Assembly: GCA_964035775.1 (NCBI GenBank)
Contig: OZ038312.1
Location: 22,408,642-22,472,641 of the forward strand
DNA from: Osedax frankpressi
Taxonomy: Eukaryota; Annelida; Polychaeta; Sabellida; Siboglinidae
Direction of reading: 5' to 3'
Length of the DNA: 64,000 nt
The notes under the pieces are model-generated. The model worked only from the letters and a program-made list of their open reading frames with translations. It did not search any database and was not told the origin of the DNA. Shown one piece after another: positions 41,301 through 54,702 of this stretch. How positions within the stretch are numbered: position 1 is the first letter of the stretch; the number at the start of each line of letters is the position of its first letter. The translations under genes and the position numbers were made by a program.

Positions 41301-44300
41301 TATATACAGGCATGATACATTCGTAATTAGGATATTTCTCCACAATATTAAAAATATATTATATATTTAATATATTAAATCAATTAGTTAATATATCAGC
41401 ATATGTATAGTTTAATATATCAGCATATATATAGTTTAATATATCATCAGATTTAATCTCTTTTGATGCAATATAATATTCATAATCACTATATATACAT
41501 TGGGGAATTTAAATGTATCATTTATATGCATGATGTGTATTTTATATTTAAATTGAATTTAAATTGAATTTAAATTTGTGATTAATCTAGTTGTATCATG
41601 CCTTTCAATTATATCAATAATATATATTATCTATATATAATATCTACATATAATAGCTACATATAATAGCTACATATCCATCGCTATTATTAATAACCAA
41701 ATAATGTAATGTGTACATTATCATTAGTATTCATGAAATATAATATGAATTATTAATTTTTTAAGAGTAGATTTATTATATAATCAATCTTTTGCATATA
41801 ACCCGTGATAGCTCAGTTGGTAGAGCGGGGGACTGTAGATGTTAAAATTACAATGTTGTAATCCCTAGGTCGGCGGTTCGACTCCGTCTCGCGGGAAATT
41901 TTTTTTTGATTATTTTATTATTTTAAGGAATTTTGTATATTATATAAATTTATTATATTTATAAATAAATATAAATTTATTATATTATTAATAATATAAT
42001 TTATTTTAAATGTATCTGGAGTAATATATATCATTTACTTGTTTAATTTTTATATACAATTTGTACTAATTTATATATATGTTTTTAAAATATATCTTAT
42101 TATTTATTTGCATTATATATATATATATGTGATAAGTTATTGAATATGAGTTTATTGATATACTATGCAGAAAGTTAATATAATGTTATCAAAAATATAT
42201 TTACTTTGAACATAATGAAACTATAATATAGTAATATTATATTATACTATAACAATATTATTTTGATTATGAAAAAAAAAGTGCAGATAAATTAAAATAA
42301 AATGTGAATATTTGTAAAATATTAGTATATTTTGGTTATTTTTGGTTATTTCTATATGGAATATTGTCATCAAATTTAGAATAAAATAGATAAATTCAAT
42401 ATACATAGTTTAATTTTGTATGTAGAATTGAATTATGTTCATTTCAACGCCTTTTTTTACAATACACATTCACATGCACACTCACACAGTCCCACCTCAG
42501 AAATTGGGTGGAAAGTGCCATTAAGAATGAGAATAACTATTCGGACAATGGAAAAGTGGTCTCCAATGTTGGTACATTTGTACATTTGCTTTCAATATTC
42601 ATTTCCTAAGTTGGAGTATTTAAAGTTAATAAATCTAACATATACACCCAACATTGTATCTATCTATTGTATTTGAAACTATTGTAACCGTATGATATTA
42701 TGTTATATTCAGGTATCCATAAGATACCTTAATCTGACCTATACCCTATGTCAACACCAATCGCTGCCTCTTGTAGGATGTTATCCTATGTGCAGACATT
42801 CTGAACATATTTCATCTGGTTCCAATGGCCACTTGTAAACTGATTGACCCTTTGGTGGGCATTGTGATCCATGCGGAGGGAGAACTACTTATTGAGGTAA
42901 TGGGCTGAGCCATCGGGAGCATGGCGAGGGTGATTAATGCAGTACAGATTGCATACTCACTCATTCACTCACATACTCACTCACTCACCGATATACTCAC
43001 TCACTCACTCACTCACTCACTCACTCACTCACTTATTCACTCACTCACTCACTCACTCACTCACTTATTCACTCACTTACTCACTCACTCACTTATTCAC
43101 TTATTCACTCACTCACTCACTTATTCACTCACTTACTCACTCACTCACTCACTCACTCATTTATTCACTCACTCACTCACTTATTCACTCACTTACTCAC
43201 TCACTCACTCACTCACTCACTCACTTATTCACTCACTTATTCACTCACCCACCCACTCACTCACCCACTCACTCACTTACTCACTCACTCACTCACCCAC
43301 CCACTCACTCACCCACCCTCTCACTCACTCACCCACCCACTCACCCACTCAATAACCCACCCACTCACCCACTCACCCACTCACTCACTCACTCACTCAC
43401 TCACTCACCCACTCTGTAACAATGAACACATACCAACATCAGATAAGTGCGCCATTGTTACCTCCTTTGATCCACTTCGTTTGCCGCTACAAGTTGGAGA
43501 CCATCGAGATCTTCTTATCGCAAGAGAAACTGCGTGACATTCGATGGAACAGACTTTTTAGGGTGAGCATTGTCTTAAATTGTCTTGAATCATCTTATAT
43601 AATAATGCCTTAGTTGTTTAGCGTTATTATATTATTGTTTCCAATGTGTGTTAGTATTATTTTATGGTTATCTCAGAATTGACCCATCTTCAAATCACTC
43701 TTCAAATCACTCTTTAAATCCACTAAACAATTACATCCGCAGTCTATCCTAATGCATAAAGAATCGCAAAACTATCTGGACTTAATGAAATCCTATCTTA
43801 GTAAACTTATGGACTTGCTATTAGATCAGGTTAGTTCGCCATCATAACTGCATCATGACTTCACCCTTAATCCCTCCTCCAAATTCATCCCTAACAACTC
43901 CTATACACGCTCCTAACCCCTTTTATAACTCCAAACCCAAACCCCTAACTCTCACAACCAATTCTAAATTCCCTATCACTAATCCATTAACTCTTAAACC
44001 TTAACCCTTAATCCCCTAATCACCTACAACTAATCTCTTAACCCCACCCTCTTACACAATAAAGATATCCCATCCCTAGATTTACCCCTAACCCCACACT
44101 TATCCCATCCATAATCTCCCCTAACCTCTCCCCTAATCTCTCCCTTAACCTCTCTCCTAACTTCTCTCCTAATATCTCCCCTAATCTCTCCTCTAAACAC
44201 ACCCAATACTTTTCCCATAACCTCTCCCCTAACCTCTCCTCTAAACATACCCAATACTTCTCCCCTAACATCTCCCTTAACCTCTCTCCTAACCTCTCTA

Positions 44301-46249
44301 AGAATACCCAATACTTCTCCCTTGACATCTCCCTTAACCTCTCCCCTAACCTCTCCTCTAACCATACCTAATACTTCTCCTCTAATCTCTCCCCTAATCT
44401 CTCCCTCAACCTCTCCTCTAACCTCTCCCCTAATCAGTCCCATGAGCTCTCCCTTAACCTCTCTCCTAACCTCTCTCCTAACCTCTCCCCTAACCTCTCT
44501 CCTAACCTCTCCCCTAACCTCTCTCCTAACATCTCCCCTAACCTCTCCCTTAACGTCTCCCCTAACCTCTCCCCTAACGTCTCCCCTAACCTCTCCTCTA
44601 ACCATACCCAATACTTCTCCCCTAATCTCTCCCTTAACCTCTCCCCTAACCTCTCCTCTAACCACACCTACAAATTCCCTCAGTGCCAGTTACCCCACGA
44701 ACACGCCGGTTTCCGTGAACCCGGTTTCAAGTCGAATGCGAATGTGTTCAACCAGTGCCTGCAACTTGTCCACATACTCAGCGAGGAGTTTGCGGAGTGG
44801 TTTGGCGGCGTCGACAGGCTCCACATCGAACACCTCGTGCAGGTGTGGACCTCCGAGTCCTTCCAGGACCACCATAGGATGAGCATGGGCACCGTGGTTT
44901 GTAGGGCAGAGGTCGGCGGGTGCTATGGTAGCTACGGGTTTGGCGGGTAGGTGTACGTGAGAAATGCGGAAAATCAATGAATAAATCTTCACGGAAAGAA
45001 TGTTTTCTTTGTGCTCCTTTCAGCCTGCGTCGTAGCCTTTTAAATAATTGGGACATTTCCCAAACCCGTAATCCCATAACTAGCGTGAACTTTAACCCTT
45101 TACCCGAACCCGTAATCCCATAACTAGCGTGAACCTTAACCCTTTACCCGAACCCGTAATCTCATAACTAGCGTGAACCTTAACCCTTTACCCGAACCCG
45201 TAATCCCATAACTAGCGTGAACCTTAACCCTTTACCCGAACCCGTAATCTCATAACTAGCGTGAACCTTAACCCTTTACCCGAACCCGTAATCCCATAAT
45301 TAGCGTGAACCTTAACCCTTTACCCGAACCCGTAATCCCATAACTAGCGTGAACCTTAACCCTTTACCCGAACCCGTAATCCCATAACTAGCGTGAACTT
45401 TAACCCTTTACCCGACCCCGCTCAAACCCCACTCAGGACATTAACGAGTACGAACACTGGAAAGAGCCTCGTATGCTTGTGGAAGTGATTCTCTGCTACT
45501 TCAAAACGAATATCCACGAATACGTGTTTCTATTTAATTTGATGATGTGCTTCAATACCCGTTACATGGCCCAGTTTCAGTTCCTCAAGGACTACCTAGA
45601 AATTGAAGTAACAAAGGTTGTTTCCTCTTTATGTTGTTAATTGCAAGGACATTCTAGCTTTTTTTTATAAATTTTGATTATTTTCTTCGTCGGGTTTGAA
45701 ATAAAGTTTATTTATTAATTTATTAATTTAAATTGGTTTCTAGAATTTCACCGTCGAGTGGAAGAGGGGAGCCTATTTCGCTTTCGTCAAAGTCTATCAT
45801 GACAAGAACTGGATTGAGAAGACTAAAGCTAAGGTTTGCATGTATTTTAGTTACGCAAATGATTCTGGTGTATTTGTTTTAGAAATTGGTCAACCTAACT
45901 TAGCTACCCGTACCTTTAACAGCCTGTAACTACCTCTAACTACTTCTAATTACCTTTAACTACCTCTAACTACTTCTAATTACCTTTAACTACCTCTAAC
46001 TACCTCTAACTACTTCTAATTACCTTTAACTACCTCTAACTACCTCTAACTACTTCTAATTACCTTTAACTACCTCTAACTACTTCTTACTACACCCCTG
46101 CGAAATAGATCCTGCAATACATCATTCTGCCTTCCTTTGTAAACTGTTTCTTCAAAAGCGAACACTGCGCTCTGATTGGTGGAGAGCCGGATCCCGAAAA
46201 TGATGACATCCAAAACAACATAATCAGTAATTTTGTGAATGTGGTTTGT

Positions 46250-46331
<82 letters not shown>

Positions 46332-49300
46332 GCTACTGTTACTGCTACTGCTACTGCTACCGTTACCGTTATCGCTACTGTCGCTGCTACTACTACTGCT
46401 ACTACTACTGTTACTACTACTGTTACTGCTACTGTTACTGCTACTGCTACTGCTACTGCTACTACTACTACTGCTACTACTACTGTCGCTGCAACTGCTA
46501 CTGTCACTGCTACTGCTACTGTTACTGCTACTACTACTGTCGCTGCTACTGCTACTGTCACTGCTACTGCCACTGCCGCTATCGCTACCAAATTATGCTT
46601 GGAGTTGAATTAGTTTAACGTATTTGATTGACAGGTCATTGAGCCGGAGAAAAAGATAGCTGATGGAGACGCCATTCGTATCCTCTTGTTACAATTCTCG
46701 TCACTTCTTGTAGAACATGCTCACCATCACATCCACGATGTCTACAACAAGTTATAATTTCACCCGCACTTCCCAAATACAGCATTCCTCCTAATTTTCT
46801 ACTCCCGACTTTAACGCTTTTTTCTGATACGACATCGAGGCACCTTTGATCTTAACACACTGTTGACCCTTGACCCTTATACATATATCATACATTTATT
46901 GAAACGATACCGTTATTTAGTAATTAATAAAATGCATATATTTAGTTTTTACTGCGATACTCACAGAAAACAGGGCAAGAAACTGAGGAGACTAATGACC
47001 TATGCTTGGCCTTGTCTGCTGGCCAAGATGTGCATTGACCCGATTACAAAATACCACGGACACTTGTTACTCTCCCATATCATCGCAAAGTTTGCCATAC
47101 ACAAGCGTATTGTTTTGCAGGTTACTAGAATAGTTGTCTTGAAATGTCGTTTACAAGTAGTTTTATTGAAAGTAATATTATAACTGTCTTGTTAGTTTTA
47201 TAGAAAGTAATATTATAACTGTCTAGTTAGTTTTATAGAGAGTAATATTATAACCGTCTAGTTAGTTTTATAGAAAGTAATATTATAACTGTCTAGTTAG
47301 TTTTATAGAAAGTAATATTATAACTGTCTAGTTAGTTTTATAGAAAGTAATATTATAACTGTCTAGTTAGTTTTATAGAAAGTAATATTATAACTGTCTA
47401 GTTAGTTTTATAGAAAGTAATATAACTGTCTAGTTAGTTTTATAGAAAGTAATATTATAACTGTCTAGTTAGTTTTATAGATAGTAATATTATAACTGTC
47501 TAGTTAGTTTTATAGAAAGTAATATTATAACTGTCTAGTTAGTTTTATAGAAAGTAATATTATAACTGTCTAGTTAGTTTTATAGAAAGTAATATTATAA
47601 CTGTCTAGTTAGTTTTATAGAAAGTAATATTATAACTATCTAGTTAGTTTTATAGAAAGTAATATTATAACTGTCTAGTTAGTTTTATAGAAAGTAATAT
47701 TATAACTGTCTAGTTAGTTTTATAGAAAGTAATATTATAACTGTCTAGTTAGTTTTATAGAAAGTAATATTATAACTGTCTTGTTAGTTTTATAGAAAGT
47801 AATATTATAACTGTCTAGTTAGTTTTATAGAAAGTAATATTATAACTGTCTAGTTAGTTTTATAGAGAGTAATATTATAACCGTCTAGTTAGTTTTATAG
47901 AAAGTAATATTATAACCGTCTAGTTAGTTTTATAGAAAGTAATATTATAACTGTCTAGTTAGTTTTATAGAAAGTAATATTATAACTGCCTAGTTAGTTT
48001 TATAGAAAGTAATATTATAACTGTCTAGTTAGTTTTATAGAAAGTAATATTATAACTGTCTAGTTAGTTTTATAGAAAGTAATATTATAACTGTCTAGTT
48101 AGTTTTATAGAAAGTAATATTATAACTGTCTTGTTAGTTTTATAGAAAGTAATATTATAACTGTCTAGTTAGTTTTATAGAAAGTAATATTATAACTGTC
48201 TAGTTAGTTTTATAGAGAGTAATATTATAACCGTCTAGTTAGTTTTATAGAAAGTAATATTATAACCGTCTAGTTAGTTTTATAGAAAGTAATATTATAA
48301 CCGTCTAGTTAGTTTTATAGAAAGTAATATTATAACTGTCTAGTTAGTTTTATAGAAAGTAATATTATAACTGTCTAGTTAGTTTTATAGAAAGTAATAT
48401 TATAACTGTCTAGTTAGTTTTATAGAAAGTAATATTATAACTGTCTTGTTAGTTTTATAGAAAGTAATATTATAACTGTCTAGTTAGTTTTATAGAAAGT
48501 AATATTATAACTGTCTAGTTAGTTTTATAGAAAGTAATATTATAACTGTCTAGTTAGTTTTATAGAGAGTAATATTATAACCGTCTAGTTAGTTTTATAG
48601 AAAGTAATATTATAACCGTCTAGTTAGTTTTATAGAAAGTAATATTATAACCGTCTAGTTAGTTTTATAGAAAGTAATATTATAACCGTCTAGTTAGTTT
48701 TATAGAAAGTAATATTATAACCGTCTAGTTAGTTTTATAGAAAGTAATATTATAACTGTCTAGTTAGTTTTATAGAAAGTAATATTATAACTGTCTAGTT
48801 AGTTTTATAGAAAGTAATATTATAACTGTCTAGTTAGTTTTATAGAAAGTAATATTATAACTGTCTTGTTAGTTTTATAGAAAGTAATATTATAACTGTC
48901 TAGTTAGTTTTATAGAAAGTAATATTATAACTGTCTAGTTAGTTTTATAGAAAGTAATATTATAACTGTCTAGTTAGTTTTATAGAAAGTAATATTATAA
49001 CTGTCTAGTTAGTTTTATAGAAAGTAATATTATAACTGTCTAGTTAGTTTTATAGAAAGTAATATTATAACTGTCTTGTTAGTTTTATAGAAAGTAATAT
49101 TATAACTGTTTAGTTAGTTTTATAGAAAGTAATATTATAACTGTCTAGTTAGTTTTATAGAAAGTAATATTATAACTGTCTTGTTAGTTTTATAGAAAGT
49201 AATATTATAACTGTCTAGTTAGTTTTATAGAAAGTAATATTATAACTGTTTAGTTAGTTTTATAGAAAGTAATATTATAACTGTCTAGTTAGTTTTATAG

Positions 49301-52300
49301 AAAGTAATATTATAACTGTCTAGTTAGTTTTATAGAAAGTAATATTATAACTGTCTAGTTAGTTTTATAGAAAGTAATATTATAACTGTCTAGTTAGTTT
49401 TATAGAAAGTAATATTATAACTGTCTTGTTAGTTTTATAGAAAGTAATATTATAACTGTCTAGTTAGTTTTATAGAAAGTAATATTATAACTGTCTAGTT
49501 AGTTTTATAGAAAGTAATATTATAACTGTCTAGTTAGTTTTATAGAGAGTAATATTATAACCGTCTAGTTAGTTTTATAGAAAGTAATATTATAACCGTC
49601 TAGTTAGTTTTATAGAAAGTAATATTATAACCGTCTAGTTAGTTTTATAGAAAGTAATATTATAACCGTCTAGTTAGTTTTATAGAAAGTAATATTATAA
49701 CTGTCTAGTTAGTTTTATAGAAAGTAATATTATAACTGTCTAGTTAGTTTTATAGAAAGTAATATTATAACTGTCTAGTTAGTTTTATAGAAAGTAATAT
49801 TATAACTGTCTAGTTAGTTTTATAGAAAGTAATATTATAACTGTCTTGTTAGTTTTATAGAAAGTAATATTATAACTGTCTAGTTAGTTTTATAGAAAGT
49901 AATATTATAACTGTCTAGTTAGTTTTATAGAAAGTAATATTATAACTGTCTAGTTAGTTTTATAGAAAGTAATATTATAACTGTCTAGTTAGTTTTATAG
50001 AAAGTAATATTATAACTGTCTTGTTAGTTTTATAGAAAGTAATATTATAACTGTTTAGTTAGTTTTATAGAAAGTAATATTATAACTGTCTAGTTAGTTT
50101 TATAGAAAGTAATATTATAACTGTCTTGTTAGTTTTATAGAAAGTAATATTATAACTGTCTAGTTAGTTTTATAGAAAGTAATATTATAACTGTTTAGTT
50201 AGTTTTATAGAAAGTAATATTATAACCGTCTAGTTAGTTTTATAGAAAGTAATATTATAACTGTCTAGTTAGTTTTATAGAAAGTAATATTATAACTGTC
50301 TAGTTAGTTTTATAGAAAGTAATATTATAACTGTCTAGTTAGTTTTATAGAAAGTAATATTATAACAGTCTAGTTAGTTTTATAGAAAGTAATATAACTG
50401 TCTAGTTAGTTTTATAGAAAGTAATATTATAACTGTCTAGTTAGTTTTATAGATAGTAATATTATAACTGTCTAGTTAGTTTTATAGAAAGTAATATTAT
50501 AACTGTCTAGTTAGTTTTATAGAAAGTAATATTATAACTGTCTAGTTAGTTTTATAGAAAGTAATATTATAACTGTCTAGTTAGTTTTATAGAAAGTAAT
50601 ATTATAACTGTCTAGTTAGTTTTATAGAAAGTAATATTATAACTGTCTAGTTAGTTTTATAGAAAGTAATATTATAACTGTCTAGTTAGTTTTATAGAAA
50701 GTAATATTATAACTGTCTTGTTAGTTTTATAGAAAGTAATATTATAACTGTCTAGTTAGTTTTATAGAAAGTAATATTATAACTGTCTAGTTAGTTTTAT
50801 AGAGAGTAATATTATAACCGTCTAGTTAGTTTTATAGAAAGTAATATTATAACCGTCTAGTTAGTTTTATAGAAAGTAATATTATAACTGTCTAGTTAGT
50901 TTTATAGAAAGTAATATTATAACTGCCTAGTTAGTTTTATAGAAAGTAATATTATAACTGTCTAGTTAGTTTTATAGAAAGTAATATTATAACTGTCTAG
51001 TTAGTTTTATAGAAAGTAATATTATAACTGTCTAGTTAGTTTTATAGAAAGTAATATTATAACTGTCTAGTTAGTTTTATAGAAAGTAATATTATAACTG
51101 TCTTGTTAGTTTTATAGAAAGTAATATTATAACTGTCTAGTTAGTTTTATAGAAAGTAATATTATAACTGTCTAGTTAGTTTTATAGAGAGTAATATTAT
51201 AACCGTCTAGTTAGTTTTATAGAAAGTAATATTATAACCGTCTAGTTAGTTTTATAGAAAGTAATATTATAACTGTCTAGTTAGTTTTATAGAAAGTAAT
51301 ATTATAACTGTCTAGTTAGTTTTATAGAAAGTAATATTATAACTGTCTAGTTAGTTTTATAGAAAGTAATATTATAACTGTCTAGTTAGTTTTATAGAAA
51401 GTAATATTATAACTGTCTTGTTAGTTTTATAGAAAGTAATATTATAACTGTCTAGTTAGTTTTATAGAAAGTAATATTATAACTGTCTAGTTAGTTTTAT
51501 AGAGAGTAATATTATAACCGTCTAGTTAGTTTTATAGAAAGTAATATTATAACCGTCTAGTTAGTTTTATAGAAAGTAATATTATAACCGTCTAGTTAGT
51601 TTTATAGAAAGTAATATTATAACCGTCTAGTTAGTTTTATAGAAAGTAATATTATAACTGTCTAGTTAGTTTTATAGAAAGTAATATTATAACTGTCTAG
51701 TTAGTTTTATAGAAAGTAATATTATAACTGTCTAGTTAGTTTTATAGAAAGTAATATTATAACTGTCTAGTTAGTTTTATAGAAAGTAATATTACTTAAT
51801 ATTATCTAAATTCTAATTCAATATTATGAATTTATGTAATGCAAATAAACAATAGTGTTATTGTGTTTTTCAGCATATAAATATGTTTTGTTCAGTGTTA
51901 CTTTATGAGTCCCATTCAATAGGTTTTCCACAGTCTGTTAAAGGCACACCCCGTTGAACCCAGAGCCGTGGTCAGGTCCGCTTTGGACATTCTAACTCCC
52001 GCTATGCCTGATCGTATGGAGGATGGAAATGTTTGTATATATGTAGTCATTATGTAGTCATTATGTAGTCATTATGTAGTCATTATGTAGTCATTATGTA
52101 GTCATTATGTAGTCATTATATAGTCATCATGTAGTCATTATGTAGTCATTATGTAGTCATTATGTAGACATTATGTAGTCATTATATAGTCATCATGTAG
52201 TCATTATGTAGTCATTATGTAGTCATTATATAGTCATTATGTAGTCATTATATAGTCATCATAATTCCATTATCGATGTTGTATGATGTTCTTTAGCTTC

Positions 52301-54653
52301 TCATGATTCATCTCCATAACAGACTATGCTTGTTCATTGGTCGAGGAAGATTATAATGGAGGATGGACACACGTTATCGCAACTCGTTCACATTCTGTTT
52401 GTATTGATCACTTATAACAACTCTATTGTATTATTATATTTGCCATTCATTGTTTAACTAAGTCTAGTCATCTCGAATGGAGGAAATACCAATATTCTAA
52501 TAATTGTACACGAGTCATTCTTTAAGTTGTAAGTACTCCTACTTCATTACCTCCCACATCTATCGTATTGCTTACCTATCTATAATAAGCGCCTGCGATA
52601 TACCATGTATATTTACCTCCCCGTTGGTATTTACACTTTCATATATTATAGGACCTTGATTGTGAAACACTTCAAAGTTTACTTTCCGGTCCGACATAGT
52701 ATTATCAACCTCATGAACAATTCCATTCATCGACTTGGATTCACCCCTTCGGTTTCTTAATACTCATCTCGCAGTCGACATCCGATTGTAATAATGAACT
52801 CCTTAAATAAATAAATTCTAGATTCAATCTTTGAGATATAAAAAAAATTAATTTTTGAAAATTTAATTTAAAGACAAATTATTAACCAGAATTCAATTTC
52901 ATGAGATATTAATGAGATTTAACTCAAACTAAAAGACAATTTCAATCTATCACCGACCTTTGACTAATCCCGCCGATTTGTATAATAAATGCGAACACCC
53001 GTCAGGCTACCATGGACCACCGTAAACTCTCCGTAGATCTCGCTGAAGTCATCATCAAATGGGACTTGATGTTGAGTCGACGAGAATGTTTTAACATTCC
53101 CCCCGCTGACCCCAATGACCCCACGATGACTGAACCTCCAAACTCCTATGTTTGAAACTTTACGGCACTTGTTATTTATATACTCTCGATTCTGTGTTCA
53201 AGAAACTTGTTTATATTCGATTAGAGATTTTGCTAATTTCTGTTATTTATTATCGTGAGATTATCAATATTTGACTATTTCTTTACTTCAATTTAAAATC
53301 TTATTTATTCATCTTCGCAACAGTCTTTGTTGCCAATAGCAACGGAACATTGTAATCAAGTGGTGAACTTCCTGCTGCGTATTGCATGTCAGGTATGTAC
53401 TTATTCACGTCTTCTGGTACCAAGCATTCCACCAAATGTCTATAAAGTTTATCCTAGCCCTTCTATTCTGACTATCCTCTAGCTAACTTCCATCAACCTT
53501 CCATCAACTAACCTCTCGCTGATGCATAATATGCTATTAACAGACCCTTATTAAGTCCAATCTCCTATAACTATGAGGGAGTCAAAGATACTCCCACTAC
53601 ATATCATTCCAAGACCTACCTGCGTCCTGCCCCAGATCTATCACACCCCGAGACAATGTCTGTATGACAGATCTTACATTTACTCGCTTTGATCTATTCT
53701 CTTACAAGTCACTACCAAACCCTTACTTAACCCTTATTTAACCCTTACTAAACCCTTACTAAACCCTTACTAAACCTTACTAAACCCTTACTAAACCCAT
53801 TACTAAACACTTACTAAACACTTACTAAACCCTTACTAAACCCTTACTAAACCCTTACTAAACCCTTACTAAACCCTTACTAAACCCTTACTAAACACTT
53901 ACTAAACCCTTACTAAACCATTACTAAACCCTTACTAAACCCTTACTAAACATTTACTAAACCCTTGCTAAACCCTTACTAAATCCTTACTAAACCCTTA
54001 CTAAACCCTTACTAAACCCTTACTAAACCCTTACTAAACCCTTACTAAACCCTTACTAAACCCTTACTAAACCATTATTAAACCCTTACTAAACACTTAC
54101 TAAACCCTTACTAAACCCTTACTAAACACTTACTAAACCCTTACTAAACCCTTACTAAACCATTACTAAACCCTTACTAAACACTTACTAAACCCTTACT
54201 AAACCATTACTAAACCCTTACTAAACCCTTACTAACCCTTACTTAGCCCTTACTAAACCCTTACTAAACCCTTACTAAACCCTTACTAAACACTTACCAA
54301 ACCCTTACTAAACCCTTACTAAACCCTTACTTAACCCTTACTAAACCCTTACTAAACCCTTACTAAACCCTTACTAAACCCTTACTAAACCCTTACTAAA
54401 CCCTTACTAAGTGCTTCATGATTATACACACCAGGTCAACGAGCCCCAAAATAACAGCAGTACCTCGGGACCCGGGGAACTATTGTCCAAACACTGCGTT
54501 GCGTTGTTGAAGTCTGCCCTCGACCGCTGGCCCAATAGCGATTTGAAGCTGTCCTGGTTCGAGAAGATTCTGATGTCCGTCGACAGCCATACCCCTAACA
54601 TCAGCAACATTGTAACTGCTCTCGAGTTACTTAACTTTCTTCTTACCATCATG

Positions 54654-54702
<49 letters not shown>

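Noticed and set aside
39601-41345. Three minus-strand frames of about 570 codons (Ile-Met-Pro-Val-Tyr repeats)
   Set aside because: Produced by the 13/15-bp CAGGCATGATATATA array, which lacks stops on the minus strand.
44680-45077. Overlapping minus-strand frames of 70 to 100 codons in 44680-45077
   Set aside because: Shadows of TRRAP exon 44, which has clear plus-strand homology.
52480-52543. Possible exon reading IVHESFFKL before GTAAGT
   Set aside because: Exons 51 and 52 already join in phase and give the human-like VHILTLIVKHF sequence without it.
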